NCBI RefSeq assembly: GCF_010183535.1
Contig: NC_071329.1
Coordinates: forward strand, 4,278,001 to 4,342,000
Direction of reading: 5' to 3'
Length of the DNA: 64,000 nt
Origin: Caenorhabditis remanei
Lineage: Eukaryota > Nematoda > Chromadorea > Rhabditida > Rhabditidae
Under the pieces are notes generated by a model, which searched no databases, was not told the DNA's origin, and saw nothing but the letters and a program-made list of their open reading frames with translations. The stretch's first letter is position 1. Each line of letters begins with the position of its first letter. Of the stretch, positions 43,398 through 54,357 are shown one piece after another. Made by a program: the position numbers and the translations under genes.

Positions 43398-43985
43398 GAG
43401 AGTTTTTCGCGCAGGCCGTGTAGTCCCATCCTTGCAAAGCGGACCAAAACGGGCCGACACGGGCCGGCACTTAACTCGCGTCAAACTCAAAATTATTAGC
43501 TGAAAAATATACCAAAATGTAGATCTCGACGAGTTCTATGTCCGTGACCTACTACGGGCAGGATTCGTATTTGTTAATGTGTCGCGGGCCGGGCTAGAAT
43601 GGTTTTTTCGGCTATTTTCGCGTTTTCGGCACTTTTTCCCGGCCCGCGGTGAATTATCGAATAGCCATCCGGCCCGTAGTAGGTCACGGACATAGAACTT
43701 GTTGAGATCTATATTTTGGTATATTTTTCTGCTCATAATATTGAGTTGGACGCGAGTTACGCGCCGGCCCGTGTCGGCCCATTTCGGCCCGGTTTGCAAG
43801 TATGTGTAGTCCTCTCGGACAAGATTTTCGCTTAATTACTGGTTTCCTCACTTTTGCCAACATTTATATTTAAAAAAATAGGCTAATGAATGTAAAATTT
43901 GTTGGAAAAAAGTGAGAAAACGAGTAATTGAAGTAAAAATCTTGTTCGAGAGGACTACACGACCGCGCGGATAAATTTCTCTATC
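43398..43985. mobile_element. Foldback element with GCCGTGTAGTCC ends, interrupted by a hAT-like MITE
   Basis: Left GAGTTTTTCGCGCAGGCCG and right CGCGCGGATAAATTTCTC with inner GGACTACACG. Arms TCTCGGACAAGATTTT and AAAATCTTGTTCGAGA fold around 43880. A related copy is at 63115-63299. The 43427-43804 MITE sits in its left arm. Confidence 0.65.
43427..43804. mobile_element. hAT-like MITE (CATACTTGCAAA), 8-bp TSD, nested
   Basis: 378 bp; ends CATCCTTGCAAAGCGG and, reversed, CATACTTGCAAACCGG. Flanked by TGTAGTCC at 43419-43426 and 43805-43812. Subterminal ACGGGCCGACACGGGCCGGC repeats; the inner arms with CGACGAGTTCTATGTCCGTG fold back. Confidence 0.85.
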
Positions 43986-45048
43986 AAACCTGTAAGGGCG
44001 ATATTTAGCATATTCGTCAATAATAAAAGTTTTAAAAAAGAATTTTCTGAAATATCGGAATCTGCAATAAAAATACGACGTCACTCCTCCTTTAAAGCAA
44101 AACTCAAAAATCTGGAAATTTCTAATCTCCCCCTTTCCACTTTTTACTCATTCCATTATTCTTTGAAACATGTTCCTCTAGTTTTTTCGTAAAAAAGTAC
44201 CAATCTGTGTAAATACATACCTCATACCCCACATACTCACCTACAAAAACCTTCCAACCATAAAAAGTTAATCGCCTCCCTCTCTTTGTGGCGAAAAAGT
44301 GACGAAAAAATCCAGTATCTCCCCCGATTCAAATCATGAGCGTATTACCCGATCATGGTCATGTTGTATATATTTTTGTGGGGAATTTTTTTGTTTGGAG
44401 TAAGGGGTGAGGGATGTACTTCTGACTGCGTATATACAAGTCTCGAATTAAGAGGGGTGGGGGATCGGAATCCAGTTTTTATGTAACAACACATGTTTTC
44501 GAGAGTAGTCATGGGTGATATTGTTCTATATACTGCTTCTGACGGTTTTTTCTTTTCACCAATTTTTTTTTTAATTTGAAAAAAATTGCCTGTTTTGTCC
44601 GTTCCTCAAAAATAGTTTTTTTGTTTGTCTGTCGTAAAACAATCTGTGTGTCTGTTTGCCCGGATGTCTTTTCACGCTAAAATCGTCTTTTTTTGTCCGT
44701 CCTCTTGTTCGTTTGTCCAAACTCTCCTATTTCATGGTTCTATCAATCTGTGTGTATGTTTGTCCCGATGTCCATTACTCATCATTTTGCCTCTCTACCA
44801 ATTTTCATGATTTCTGCCTGTCTCTATGACTATTCATTCTGATGTCCTCAATTTCAAATTTCATGTTTGTCAGTCTGTATGTATGTATATCCGGATGCAA
44901 TACTTTTAACATTTCTTACTGACAAAACTTGCTTATCGTAAATCATACGCAACGCAACCGCAACGCAGTTACCCCCTTAAATTGATGAGAATGTTCTCAA
45001 GGTTTTCAAAAAATGAACAAAGTTTATTACACCAAAAGCTATAAATTA
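43986..45048. other. Intergenic; CCGGATGTCC repeats at 44625-44895
   Basis: No gene seen. 44625-44895 carries the TGTCTGTTTGTCCGGATGTCC vocabulary also found at 1206-1680, 41510-41645 and 52490-52545. Confidence 0.5.
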
Positions 45049-45891
45049 TCACTCCGGATGCCTTCCGCAAACAACTGAATCAACCAATGACTCAGGCCCA
45101 ACGCTATTCTTCGAATGTGCCTTCCCTCCACACCACTCTAGATTCGCAAACGAAAGAGCTTTCTCATTCCCATGCAAGTGTGTCTGCGTCAATACCATAC
45201 ATCCGTATAAAAAGATCAATCTGAAATCAAGTTGAATGAATTTACAGTAACTTAATAAGGAACTTACTTCGGTGACGATTCGGCGACAGACATTTCTCCA
45301 CCACCACTAGGAACCCTATTTCCAAATTTGGTAAGTATGTAGGAGGGGTCTGTGTTTATGTCGTCAAACATGAAAAGCTAAAGTCAGGGGTTACTGTAAT
45401 CATATCTATTGTTTGTCTTACGTTTTTCTTTATGTTGCATTCTCCTTCCACTGTATTGGTATCAAACCATTTATGCAAGTATCTGGCTTTGCATCTGGAA
45501 GAAAGCTCTCCATCGATGGCATGTGGCGCCGAGTAGTTGTTCTTACGAACGAATTCTAAAAATTTATGTTTTCATCCGATCGAGGAATCTCCAATTACCG
45601 CCAATAGCTTCATACTCCGCTCTATTCTCTGGGATAGTCAACATGGCATGGTTTGCAATGCATACACTTCTAGCATAGTCTCGATTACCGGTGTTGGAGT
45701 AGGAAAACACCTGAGATTCCGTTTTACTATCTAACTACTATACAGTAACTCACTTTAACGCACCAATCCTTTGTATGGTTATTCTTTGCAGTGGGTGTCC
45801 GTTTGAAGTGTAAGAAGCCATCTGGACATTTTGGGTCTTTTGTGAAGACTGCGACAGGCAGAGTCAGGAATAGTAGAAGAAGCGCTACCAT
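45049..45891 (-). CDS. Secreted C-type lectin-like protein, array member A
   Basis: Five exons: 45891-45754, 45710-45599, 45555-45422, 45377-45268 and 45220-45049; 221 aa. Nematode C-type lectin-like proteins are secreted or surface proteins, often in gut or epidermis and often linked to defence. Seen: signal peptide (VALLLLFLTLPVAVF); KCPDGFLHFKRTP...WCVK, the start of the nematode CLECT fold; NRDYARSVCIANHAMLTIPE, the first long helix; PHAIDGELSSRC, equivalent to the WIG.kR..C strand; LFMFDDINTDPSYI, equivalent to F.WtDG; and the closing SVVCGRHPE. Canonical calcium/sugar motifs (EPN, QPD, WND) are missing, so sugar binding is doubtful. Unlike B-D it keeps a phase-1 intron in the middle of the domain (after YEAIG), as do E and F. 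AATAAA overlaps about 45022-45027. Confidence 0.8.
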
Positions 45892-45932
45892 ATTTTGGGT
45901 GATACTGAATAGGTTGGAGGGCACGAGCGGGG

Positions 45933-45940
45933 TTTTATAC
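45933..45940 (-). promoter_or_regulatory. TATA box of lectin-like gene A
   Basis: GTATAAAA on the minus strand, 42-49 bases before the ATG, at the same relative place as in B, C and D. Confidence 0.5.
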
Positions 45941-46487
45941 GGAGAAAGTTATAGTTCCGTCGCGTTGTCACCTCGTGTTACTTGGAACTTTATAGTTTCA
46001 TTTTTCCGGTAGATGCAGCCATATAACTGTTATTCAAAGAATTTTGCAGAGAGACGGAGTTTCTGACGCGTTGAAGTTGCGTTTCGTATTCTTGTTGCGA
46101 TATATGTTCTGAAAATTTCTCGCGTTACCATAAAGGACAGTATGGAGCATCTATGTTAAAAACTGCTTCCGATGGATGTTATCATTAAAACGTGAAATCG
46201 ACGGTTGGAACAGAAGCGAATCCAACAGTAATTTTTTGACTCTGTATGGAATCTTCTCGGTCTTATATAAGTTCCCCGCTAGAGGTATATATACTTGGTA
46301 CTTCGATAGGGTACTGAACAGGTTGAATGGCTTATATATCAGAATGTCTTGAGGGACTTCCTGTAATTCATAGCTGCTGTCCGTATTTCTAATACCTGCT
46401 CGTTGAAACAATTAGAATACTTTTTAACCAATGATAATTTAGCAACATTATTTATCATCAAATGTTCGAGAAATGTATTTAAAATTA

Positions 46488-47298
46488 TCACAACGGACGT
46501 CTTCCACACAGAACTGAGTTGATAAATTTGCTCTTGTCTGATTCATCTGCCCCTGCGCCCATGCACCACGACACATCAGCGAATTTAATAGCAGTCCTAT
46601 TTCCAGTGTCCGTTGTGGAAATCATTTTCATACACTCGTCCACCCAAAACAATCTGAAACTTGGATCATTCTGTTTAGTTTCTGAAAATGAGAAAAAACT
46701 GACTGTGGATCCGAATTGTGTTGAAAATACCCCTGTCCATTAGGTATACTGTTTGCGAATTGGCTCAGAGCAAAAGTGGTGTCAGTGTTGGCGTCGTCGA
46801 ATGAGAAAAGCTGAAAGTTTAATACAGGCTTACTGTACTCACTTCCATATTTTACCTTCTTCTTAATATTGCAATCGCCTGGCCATGCTGTGGTATTGAT
46901 TTTCAACCTGAGAAGTTGATGTCTGAAGATTTTCAGCTTGCATCTCTGAGACATTTGTCCATCGATGGCATGAGGCTCCGAGATGTTGGCTTTTCTAATA
47001 TATGCTGAAATCGCTTCATACTCCTCTCGATTCTCTGGGATTGTCAATGTAGCGTTATCGTCCAGACAGACACTTCTAGCATTATCACGGTTTCCCACAT
47101 TCTCGTAGACACTCACCTGAAACATTATATTAGTGTTATTCTCAGATTGAATTGCCTTACTTTCATACACCAATCCTTTGTATGGTTATTCTTTGCAGTG
47201 GGTGTCCGTTTGAAATGTAAGAAGCCATCTGGACATTTCACGTCTTTTGTGAAAACTGCGACAGGGATAGTCAGGAATAGTAGAAGAAGCGCTACCAT
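46488..47298 (-). CDS. Secreted C-type lectin-like protein, array member B
   Basis: Four exons: 47298-47161, 47116-46856, 46810-46704 and 46653-46488; 223 aa. Same domain plan as gene A: signal peptide, KCPDGFLHFKRTPTAKNNHT, WCMK, then a single exon covering the helix and the middle (NRDNARSVCLDDNATLTIPE, HAIDGQMSQRC, WPGDCNIKKK), then LFSFDDANTDTTFALSQF and a last exon FWVDECMKM...SVLCGRRPL. The donor after exon 3 is GTCAGT and that after exon 2 is GTAAAA, both weak but in the right place by comparison with C and D. It lacks the mid-domain intron of A, E and F. Exon 1 is nearly identical to those of A, C and D. Confidence 0.82.
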
Positions 47299-47332
47299 TT
47301 TCAGGCGATGCTGAATAGGTCGGAGCACGGGA

Positions 47333-47460
47333 TTTTATAGGAAACGGAAGGTACCGTACTATTTTTATAGCTCCGTCGTCGTGTTGTCATGTTTTGCGGA
47401 AATGTTTATAGCTTATAGTTTCCGGTGGGGGCTATCATTAAAATGTCACATCGACGGTTG
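47333..47460 (-). promoter_or_regulatory. Promoter block of lectin-like gene B (TATA plus conserved upstream box)
   Basis: CTATAAAA at 47333-47340, 35-42 bases before the ATG. Further upstream a block containing CTATAAAAATAGTACGGTAC, GACGACGGAGC and CGGAAACTATAAGC is nearly identical in front of genes C and D and recognisable in front of A. Confidence 0.5.
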
Positions 47461-47546
47461 CAGCAAAAGCGAATTTTTTTTGAAGCAAAGCGTGAGTAAC
47501 TTTAAACAGTTTTAAACGGCATGGTGCAGAAAGTGCGGACATCTGA

Positions 47547-47858
47547 ACGCTATAAGTTAGTGCAACTAAATTCTGTTCGACTACTTATATTTCTCATTAG
47601 AATATTGCACTAAGCGTAAAAAACTACTGTCTTCTGGCTGGACGAGCTCTGAAGTTGCTCGATGGCGGCATGTGGGTCAAAGTGGCGCGCAGAAAAAGAA
47701 GGAGCTGAAAAATGACATCATCGACCAGTCTAGGGTAAATTGACCTTGAGCAAGAGCAAATATGAAAGAGTCCGGCTTGAAGAAACAGGCTTGAACATAG
47801 AAAGGCGGACCCAGCTCGGAAATTCTGAGAAATAGAATCCATATTGGAAAATAAATTA
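47547..47858. repeat. 312-bp conserved spacer, copy 1
   Basis: Lies between lectin-like genes B and C. About five differences from copy 2 (49164-49475), roughly 98% identical by eye. Its first 70 bases can fold: CGCTATAAGTTAGTGCAA pairs with TTGCACTAAGCG. The minus strand has an open 72-codon frame in both copies (two amino-acid differences). Function unknown: ncRNA, micro-gene or recent conversion tract. Confidence 0.75.
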
Positions 47859-47954
47859 TCAATGATAGCTGGAACAATTAACTAGTTGTTAACCAATTAT
47901 AATTAAGCAACATAATTTATTCATCAAATGTTCGAAGAAATGTATTTAAAATTA

Positions 47955-48792
47955 TCACAACGGACGTCTTCCACACAGAACTGAATTGATAATTCTATAT
48001 TTGAATCGCCAGTCTGACTTATCCGTTCCATCCACTCCCATACACCACGACAAATCAACAAATGGCAAACCAGTCCTATTTCCAGTGTAATGCGTCTGAC
48101 TCATTTTCAAACACTCGTCCACCCAAAACAACCTGAGAAAATTTTAAATTTGAGTATTACCTAATCACAGTTTCTAACAATAAGAAAAACAACTGACTTT
48201 GGATCCCTATCGTGTTGCGTAGCTCCTTGTCCATTAGGTATACTCCATTCGAATTGGGTCAGGGCAAAAGTTGTGTCAGTGTTGACGTCGTCGAATGTGA
48301 AAAGCTAAAAATTTCCTACTGTCTTACTGTAGCCACTAGCATTTCTTACATTCTTCTTAATATTACAATCACCTGTCCATCTCGTGGTATTGATTTCTAA
48401 TCTGAGACGTTGATGTCTGAACATTTTCAGCTTACATCTCTGTGAAATTTGTCCATCGATGGCATGTGGCTCCGAAATGTTGGCTTTTCTGATGAATGCG
48501 GAAATCGCTTCATACTCTTCTCGATTCTCCGGGATTGTCAATGTAGCGTTATCGTCCAGACAGACACTTCTAGCATTATCTCGGTTTCCCACATTCTCGT
48601 AGACACTCACCTGAAATATTATAATACTAATTTTCTCAGATTGAATTGCTTTACTTTCATGCACCAGTTCTTGGTATGGTTATTCTTTGCAGTGGGTGTC
48701 CGTTTGAAATGTAAGAATCCATCCGGACATTTCACGTCTTTTGTGAAAACTGCCACAGGCAGAGTCAGGAACAGCAGAAGAAGCGCTACCAT
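47955..48792 (-). CDS. Secreted C-type lectin-like protein, array member C
   Basis: Four exons: 48792-48655, 48610-48350, 48304-48198 and 48132-47955; 227 aa. Domain order and intron positions are identical to B and D. Distinguishing points: INTTRWTGDCNIKKN instead of AWPGD, FEWSIPNGQGATQHD, and a four-residue longer tail segment (DKSDWRFKYRIINSVLC). Donors GTAAAG, GTAAGA and GTCAGT. Stop TGA; AATAAA on the minus strand near 47916-47921. Together with the spacer to its right it forms a roughly 1.6-kb duplication unit shared with gene D. Confidence 0.82.
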
Positions 48793-48826
48793 TTTCAGGC
48801 GATGCTGAAAAGGTCGGAGCGCGGGG

Positions 48827-48955
48827 TTTTATAGGAAAAGAAAGGTACCGTACTATTTTTATAGCTTTGTCGTCGTGTTGCCATGTTTTGCGGAGATGTT
48901 TATAGCTTATAGTTTCCGGTGGGTGCTATCATTAAAATGTCACATCGACGGTTGC
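48827..48955 (-). promoter_or_regulatory. Promoter block of lectin-like gene C
   Basis: CTATAAAA at 48827-48834 (35-42 bases before the ATG) followed upstream by the same GGTACCGTAC / CCGGTGGGTGCTATCAT block as genes B and D. Confidence 0.5.
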
Positions 48956-49163
48956 AGCAGAAGCGGAGTTCTGTTGTTGTTTCAAGTGATGCGATCGCAA
49001 GGCGTGTTCCACCAGTAGCGTTTTTACTTCGTAGGTCCTGTTGAAAACAATTTGAATTTAAATTTGAAGGTAAGCAGATAGTGTGGACCGACATCTGATT
49101 GGATGGGCGGTGCATATGTATAAAAGTTTGAGAAACATTTTGAAGTCAGCCAACTCCAATAAA

Positions 49164-49475
49164 ACGCTATAAGTTAGTGCAACTAAATTCTGTTCGACTA
49201 CTTATATTTCTCATTAGAATATTGCACTAAGCGTAAAAAACTACTGTCTTCTGGCTGGACGAGCTCTGAAGTTGCTCGATGGCGGCATGTGGGTCAAAGT
49301 GGCGCGCAGAAAAAGAAGGAGCTGAAAAATGACATCATCGACCAGCCTAGGGTAAATTGACCTTGAGCAAGAGCAAATATGAAAGAGTCCGGCTTGAAGA
49401 AACAGGCTTGAACATAGAAATGCGGGCCCAGCTCGGAAATTCTGAGAAATGGATTCCATATTGGAAAATAAATTA
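49164..49475. repeat. 312-bp conserved spacer, copy 2
   Basis: Lies between genes C and D, 1617 bp from copy 1. The flanks outside the block are unrelated, so the edges are sharp. See copy 1 for fold and ORF. Confidence 0.75.
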
Positions 49476-49560
49476 GCGTTGATCGTGGGAAAAATGAACT
49501 AATTGATAATTTGGCAAATTCATTTATTCATCAAACATTCAGAATATCTTTTTAAAATGA

Positions 49561-50384
49561 TCACAACGGATGTCTTCCACACAGAACTGAGTTGATAAAT
49601 TTGCTCTTGTCTGATTCATCTACCTTTGCTCCCATGCACCCCGACAAATCAACAAATGGCATACCAGTCCTATCTCCAGTGTACTTTGTCCCAGTCATTT
49701 TCATACACTCGTCCATCCAAAACAACCTGGAAACTGTGAAATTTGAGTATTATCTAAGAACACCAACAATAAGTAAAAAACTGACTCTGGATCCTTATTG
49801 TTTCGGGAAGATCCATGTCCATTAGGGATATGCCATACGAATTGGGTCAGGGCAAAAGTGGTGTCAGTGTTGACGTCGTCAAAGGAGAAAAGCTAGAAAG
49901 TTCATACTGTCTTACTGTAGCCACTAGCATTTCTTACATTCTTCTTAATATTGCAATCACCTGGCCATGCTGTGGTATTGATTTTCAACCAGAGACGTTC
50001 ATGCCTAAAGATTTTCAGCTTGCATCTCTGTGAAATTTGCCCATCGATGGCATGTGGCGCCGAAATGTTGGCTTTTCTGATGAATGCAGAAATTGCTTCA
50101 TACTCCTCTCGATTTTCTGGGATTGTCAATGTAGCGTTGTCGGCCAAGCAGACACTTCTAGCATTATCTCGGTTTCCCACATTCTCATAGACACTCACCT
50201 GAAATACATATTATTATAGTGTTATTTTCAGATTGAATTGCCTTACTTTCATGCACCAGTTCTTTGTATGGTTATTCTTTGCAGTGGGTGTCCGTTTGAA
50301 GTGTAAGAAGCCATCTGGACATTTCACGTCTTTTGTGAAAACTGCGACAGGCAGAGTCAGGAATAGTAGAAGAAGCGCTACCAT
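49561..50384 (-). CDS. Secreted C-type lectin-like protein, array member D
   Basis: Four exons: 50384-50247, 50198-49938, 49892-49786 and 49726-49561; 223 aa. Closest to B and C in structure. Changes include NISAPHAIDG, FRHERLWLKINTT, FVWHIPNGHGSSRNN and LSGCMGAKVDES, where the Trp of the LSWC motif is Gly. Signal peptide and Cys framework intact, so probably functional. Last tandem minus-strand copy; the next gene (E) is divergent on the plus strand 0.95 kb away. AATAAA on the minus strand near 49522. Confidence 0.82.
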
Positions 50385-50417
50385 ATTTCGGGTGCTGAAT
50401 TCGTCGGGAGCGGGGTG

Positions 50418-50525
50418 CTTTATAGGAAACGGAAGGTACCGTACTATTTTTATAGCTCCGTCGTCGTGTTGTCATGTTTTGCGGAGATGTTTATAGCTTA
50501 TAGTTTCCGGTGGGTGCTATCATCA
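50418..50525 (-). promoter_or_regulatory. Promoter block of lectin-like gene D
   Basis: CTATAAAG at 50418-50425, 34-41 bases before the ATG, then the conserved GGTACCGTAC ... CCGGTGGGTGCTATCAT block. The remaining DNA to gene E (50526-51288) holds a decayed ACTTCCG-type MITE end at 50690-50745 and a GC-rich stretch at 51040-51080, no gene. Confidence 0.5.
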
Positions 50526-51288
50526 AAACTTTATTTATTGAAGGCTTGCAAAAATATCGGAACTTTTTTGAGGCGTCGCGGTTGCGACTCGTTTCCGTGG
50601 GGTTCGAAATCTGTGTAGCTCTTAGATGCGAAGCGGTTGCATGTTTTGAAAACGTCTCAACAGAACGCATTACCATTAAGGACAGTGTGATTGATCTGGA
50701 AGTCGGGAGTTGGAAGTCAGAAGTAGGAATTGCATGAAACTCTGGTAGGGGAGCATCTATGTTAGAAACTTTTCAAAAAGAGAGAGAGATATCACTTGTT
50801 AAATGGATATGGACATTTTAGCTGGGGTCTGCTAGCTGTGTCCAATTATGTTATACTGGTTATATGATGCTCAAAACTTGCATATATAACCGAGTCTTAC
50901 CAAGGTGCAAGGCTGTCGAAAAAGCCGTGAGGAAATTTTATATTGGAGATCCCAGCAATGGAAAATGCTTGCTTCTTCAGGCGGCCTTGTGGAAAACAAG
51001 AAGATTAGTGGATGAATTCAACCCGATTTGTTAAACAACGGCCGTGGTGGTCTAGAAACCCGCGGCCCGCGGCCGGCCACACGACAGCAAGATCACAGAG
51101 AACGCAATGCAATTGAATGATTTAATGTTTGTCTTAAAACAATTACCTTCTTAAAGCATATGAGTACATTCCAAAAGGATCGTGCTGCTCTACAGTCTTG
51201 CTGCACCGGAATCAACACTCTCCGCAAAAACTTTATTGTTTTCCCGGAAACTTTTTTACCACCTATACTTTAATAACCTTCCGGTTGC

Positions 51289-51295
51289 TATAAAA
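51289..51295 (+). promoter_or_regulatory. TATA box of lectin-like gene E
   Basis: TATAAAA 38-44 bases before the ATG at 51333. The wider block shared by B, C and D is not recognisable here. Confidence 0.5.
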
Positions 51296-51332
51296 ACCAA
51301 TCGCTTTCTCTTGTAACATAGAAACCAGCAAA

Positions 51333-52122
51333 ATGTTACTCCCTATTCTCCTAGTTCTATCATTGACAATCAACTCTGCCTTTTCACTGAACAAGAAATG
51401 TCCTGGCAAGGAAATGCTTCATTTCAAACGGACCCCCACCGCGAAAAACAACTATACTAGTGACTGGTGTGTATTTGTAAGTCATCGACTGAGGATAATT
51501 AGAGTTTGTTTCATTTTAAGACTATTGCTTTCCCAAAAATGGATAATCGCGACAATGCTCGTTCGGTGTGCGGGTTTTTCGGTGCTTCGTTGACAATTCC
51601 AGAGAATCAACAGGAGTTTGACGCAATTAAAAGTTAGTTTTGCCATTCCAAGTCGGCCGAAACATCAGTTACATGATTCATACTACAGAAGCATTGAAAA
51701 TATATGAGAACATTACCGAAGGCCACATCATTGACGGAGAAATCTCACCGCACTGCAAAGCGAAATATGCCAGAGAAAAGCACTTATTCATGAAGAACAA
51801 AAAGGACTGTGACATACTTGGAAACGCATTTATTTTTGATGACGTCAACACTGACCCAACCTTCATAGTCAAACAGTACCCCTCCCTTTCACCAACAGAA
51901 TATACAGAAGAAAAGATTGAAGGATTCAAGGAAATGTAAGAAACAGGTGGTTATGGGAAAGACCAATTAGATTTATTCAGACCATTGAAAATGTTTGGAT
52001 CTTGTTTGAGTATTATACAGGAGGATTGGAAGCTCCATTTGTTGTATTGTGATGGAAATCAGAGAAGGCCTAAGGCGAAGACGATCTTCAACAGTGTTGT
52101 GTGTGGCATGCCTCCAGAGTGA
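51333..52122 (+). CDS. Secreted C-type lectin-like protein, array member E (opposite strand)
   Basis: Four exons: 51333-51476, 51521-51632, 51689-51935 and 51981-52122; 214 aa. Signal peptide LLPILLVLSLTINSAFS; KKCPGKEMLHFKRTPTAKNN; WCVF; MDNRDNARSVCGFFGASLTI; IIDGEISPHC; AFIFDDVNTDPTF; SVVCGMPPE. The acceptor of exon 2 is the weak TTTTAAG. The phase-1 mid-domain intron matches A and F, but the intron normally before the FxFDD strand is absent, so exon 3 fuses two exons of its relatives. Calcium-binding motifs are absent. Divergent from D and convergent with F. Confidence 0.75.
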
Positions 52123-52611
52123 ACATTTTAGTGAAAATGAAGATTACTGTTGTTTTTTTTTGGATTCCAGTTGTTAATCAGTTTTGACATGCGCGGTACC
52201 GATTCGGGTTTACAATGTCACATAAAATGGGGGCACGGCTCGACGCGCCACGTGTCTTCAAGCAGAAGTCACTCACATGCGTCGCGTGCACTGTATATCG
52301 TTGGCTGCGTCGCGTGTTCCGATGCTTCTTTTGGTCTTGATCTACGCTAGAACTATGAATCCAAATATCGGTTCAGTCAAAAGGGATGTAGCCCGAAATT
52401 GTAGTAAAACTCTAAGATCTGGTCGTCACCTGAAATGTTCCTGAACTATGCTCTAATATAAAGGTAATCTGTCTGTAAAGAGATCCGTGCGTCCGGATGT
52501 CCGCAGACCATTTTCTCTGAACATTCTGTCTGTCCTCTTTATGTATGTAACTATGTCTGCACAACTAGATGTAAAAATATCTAATAATTTTTATTAATTT
52601 CTACAAAAAAT

Positions 52612-54357
52612 TCAAACTGGCGGGCATCCACAAAGTACTCCAAAGAATGGCACCTCACCGACTTGCTTGTCTGGCTCCTCTCCGCACAAAAAGTCTTTCA
52701 AGTTTCCCTTTGTCTCCAATGCCAACAAGTTATGAAGTGACAAGCATTCAGCAATGGTGAAGATTTCTCTGGAATGTTCAACGAATGGCCTAGAAATTTT
52801 AGAATTGGGAAACTAGTCCCCTCCCTGCTCACTTACGTATCATCCCCCTTCTCCTTATACTTGTCGGAAGCGGTCGGTGGCTCGCCAGTCCACTTTGTGA
52901 AGATGAACGCCGGATCGGTGTGATCGTCTTCAAGTACGAATAGCTGCAAATACTTGAGACACATGAAACATTTAAAGTGAATAATAGAAACCTCCTTCTC
53001 CTTGGCACACAGCCCTCCAAACTTTCTCATCCGCCAGTCGGCAAAAGCGCGACACTTCGGATTGAACACACCGTCAACGGCGACTCGTTTGTTGTTCTTT
53101 CGGATTAGGGCTAGAAATAGATTACGGTAGGGGGGCTACGGTAGGATAGACAGTGAGAGAAGGGGTACTGTAGGTGAAAAGGTGCGGTGACTATGCTGGT
53201 ACTGTAGGTCTAAAGAACTGCAAATGGGATTACTGCAAGTCCGGTAGCTCTGACTGAGGTTTCAGAGGTTACTGTAGCCCTAAGAGTACTGTATCCCTAA
53301 GCGTAGCCCTAAGGGTAGCTTTAAGGGTCCTGAATGACTAGTGTGGGTACCGTACCTCTAAAGATGCTAGAAAAAAAAAATCCCTGAAACTAGTCCCCCA
53401 TTCAGAATCCCACCTTTTTCTATTTCTGAACTACTATTTGTTCAGCTTTTTCCTTTTTCCTTAATATGATAATTTCATTGTGCCACCCCCAATTCTACCC
53501 TCTTTCCCTCGAATGGCCTAACTTCCCAAGTTGATGGCCTAGCTTTCCCCCCGTCCCCCTTACCATTCACATCATCTAATTCCTTCTGATTCTCCACTGT
53601 CGTAATCACCGCGTCGTAATCCAAGCAAACGGATCGAGCGGTCGGTCGATCGTAGACGTCCTCGTTGTCTACTACCTGCAATATTTTTTTCAAGATGATT
53701 GTGTGAAAAATCAAAGTTTTCGTTTATTTTTACCCTTAGATAGACATGAAAAAGCGATTTTTGAGTTTTGTGCATTTTGTCGTAATATATGGTGCATCAA
53801 CAAAGCATTGCACAGTTTCTGAACTACAATAAGCCAGTATATCCCAAACTTGTTCCTGGAGTAGTTTTCAACGTTTAATTTGAAAATTATTATGAAAAGT
53901 CCCAAAAAAACTAAATTCTTAGGAAAATACAGCTTTGCCCCGAATGATGTTGCATTGGTATTATGCTTGCGGAGTTTCAGAACTACAGTAATCCGGAAAA
54001 TCCAAAAATAAACAAAAATTGAACCAGATTTGGTGCATTTTAGTCCTGAATTCAAATATCCTAACCATATTCTCTCGGAACTCTGTTTTTGGGTTTCCGT
54101 AAACTGGAGCACATTATGGTGCATCGACAACAAATTTTAACGCTAATTTCGAATTTCTAATCAATCTCCCAATAAATTCCCATCTCATGCTTCCTTACCT
54201 GCATACACCAGTACTTGGTATTCTTATTCCTGTCCGTCGGCACTCTCTCATACAATTTGAACCCTTTCGGACATTTCACAACTTTCTCCGTGGCGTTAGA
54301 CGCGGCAAGAATAGAAGGGAGAAACGAGACGAGAATTATTATTACAATATGTTTCAT
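52612..54357 (-). CDS. Secreted C-type lectin-like protein, array member F (divergent)
   Basis: Five exons: 54357-54199, 53675-53564, 53110-52992, 52943-52837 and 52789-52612; 224 aa. Signal peptide (KHIVIIILVSFLPSILA); KCPKGFKLYERVPTDRNKNT; WCMQ; YDRPTARSVCLDYDAVITTVE; VAVDGVFNPKC; LFVLEDDHTDPAFIF; closing GVLCGCPPV. Intron positions equal gene A. It is the most diverged member. Introns 1 and 2 (523 and 453 bp) are much longer than in the others; intron 1 holds ATGGTGCATCGA repeats and intron 2 holds TACTGTAG(C/G) words. Start: ATG 54357 begins a clean signal peptide; an upstream in-frame ATG at 54462 would add 35 residues and spoil it. Confidence 0.78.

Noticed and set aside
47624..47842. 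72-codon minus ORF (repeated at 49241-49459) as a gene
   Set aside because: Open in both copies, but the copies are nearly identical so openness is weak evidence; two of about five differences change amino acids. Reported only as part of the spacer finding.
51633..51652. 20-bp intron in lectin-like gene E ending at CCAAG
   Set aside because: Too short for a nematode intron. A 56-bp intron ending at CTACAG (51688) keeps frame and matches the intron position in genes A and F.
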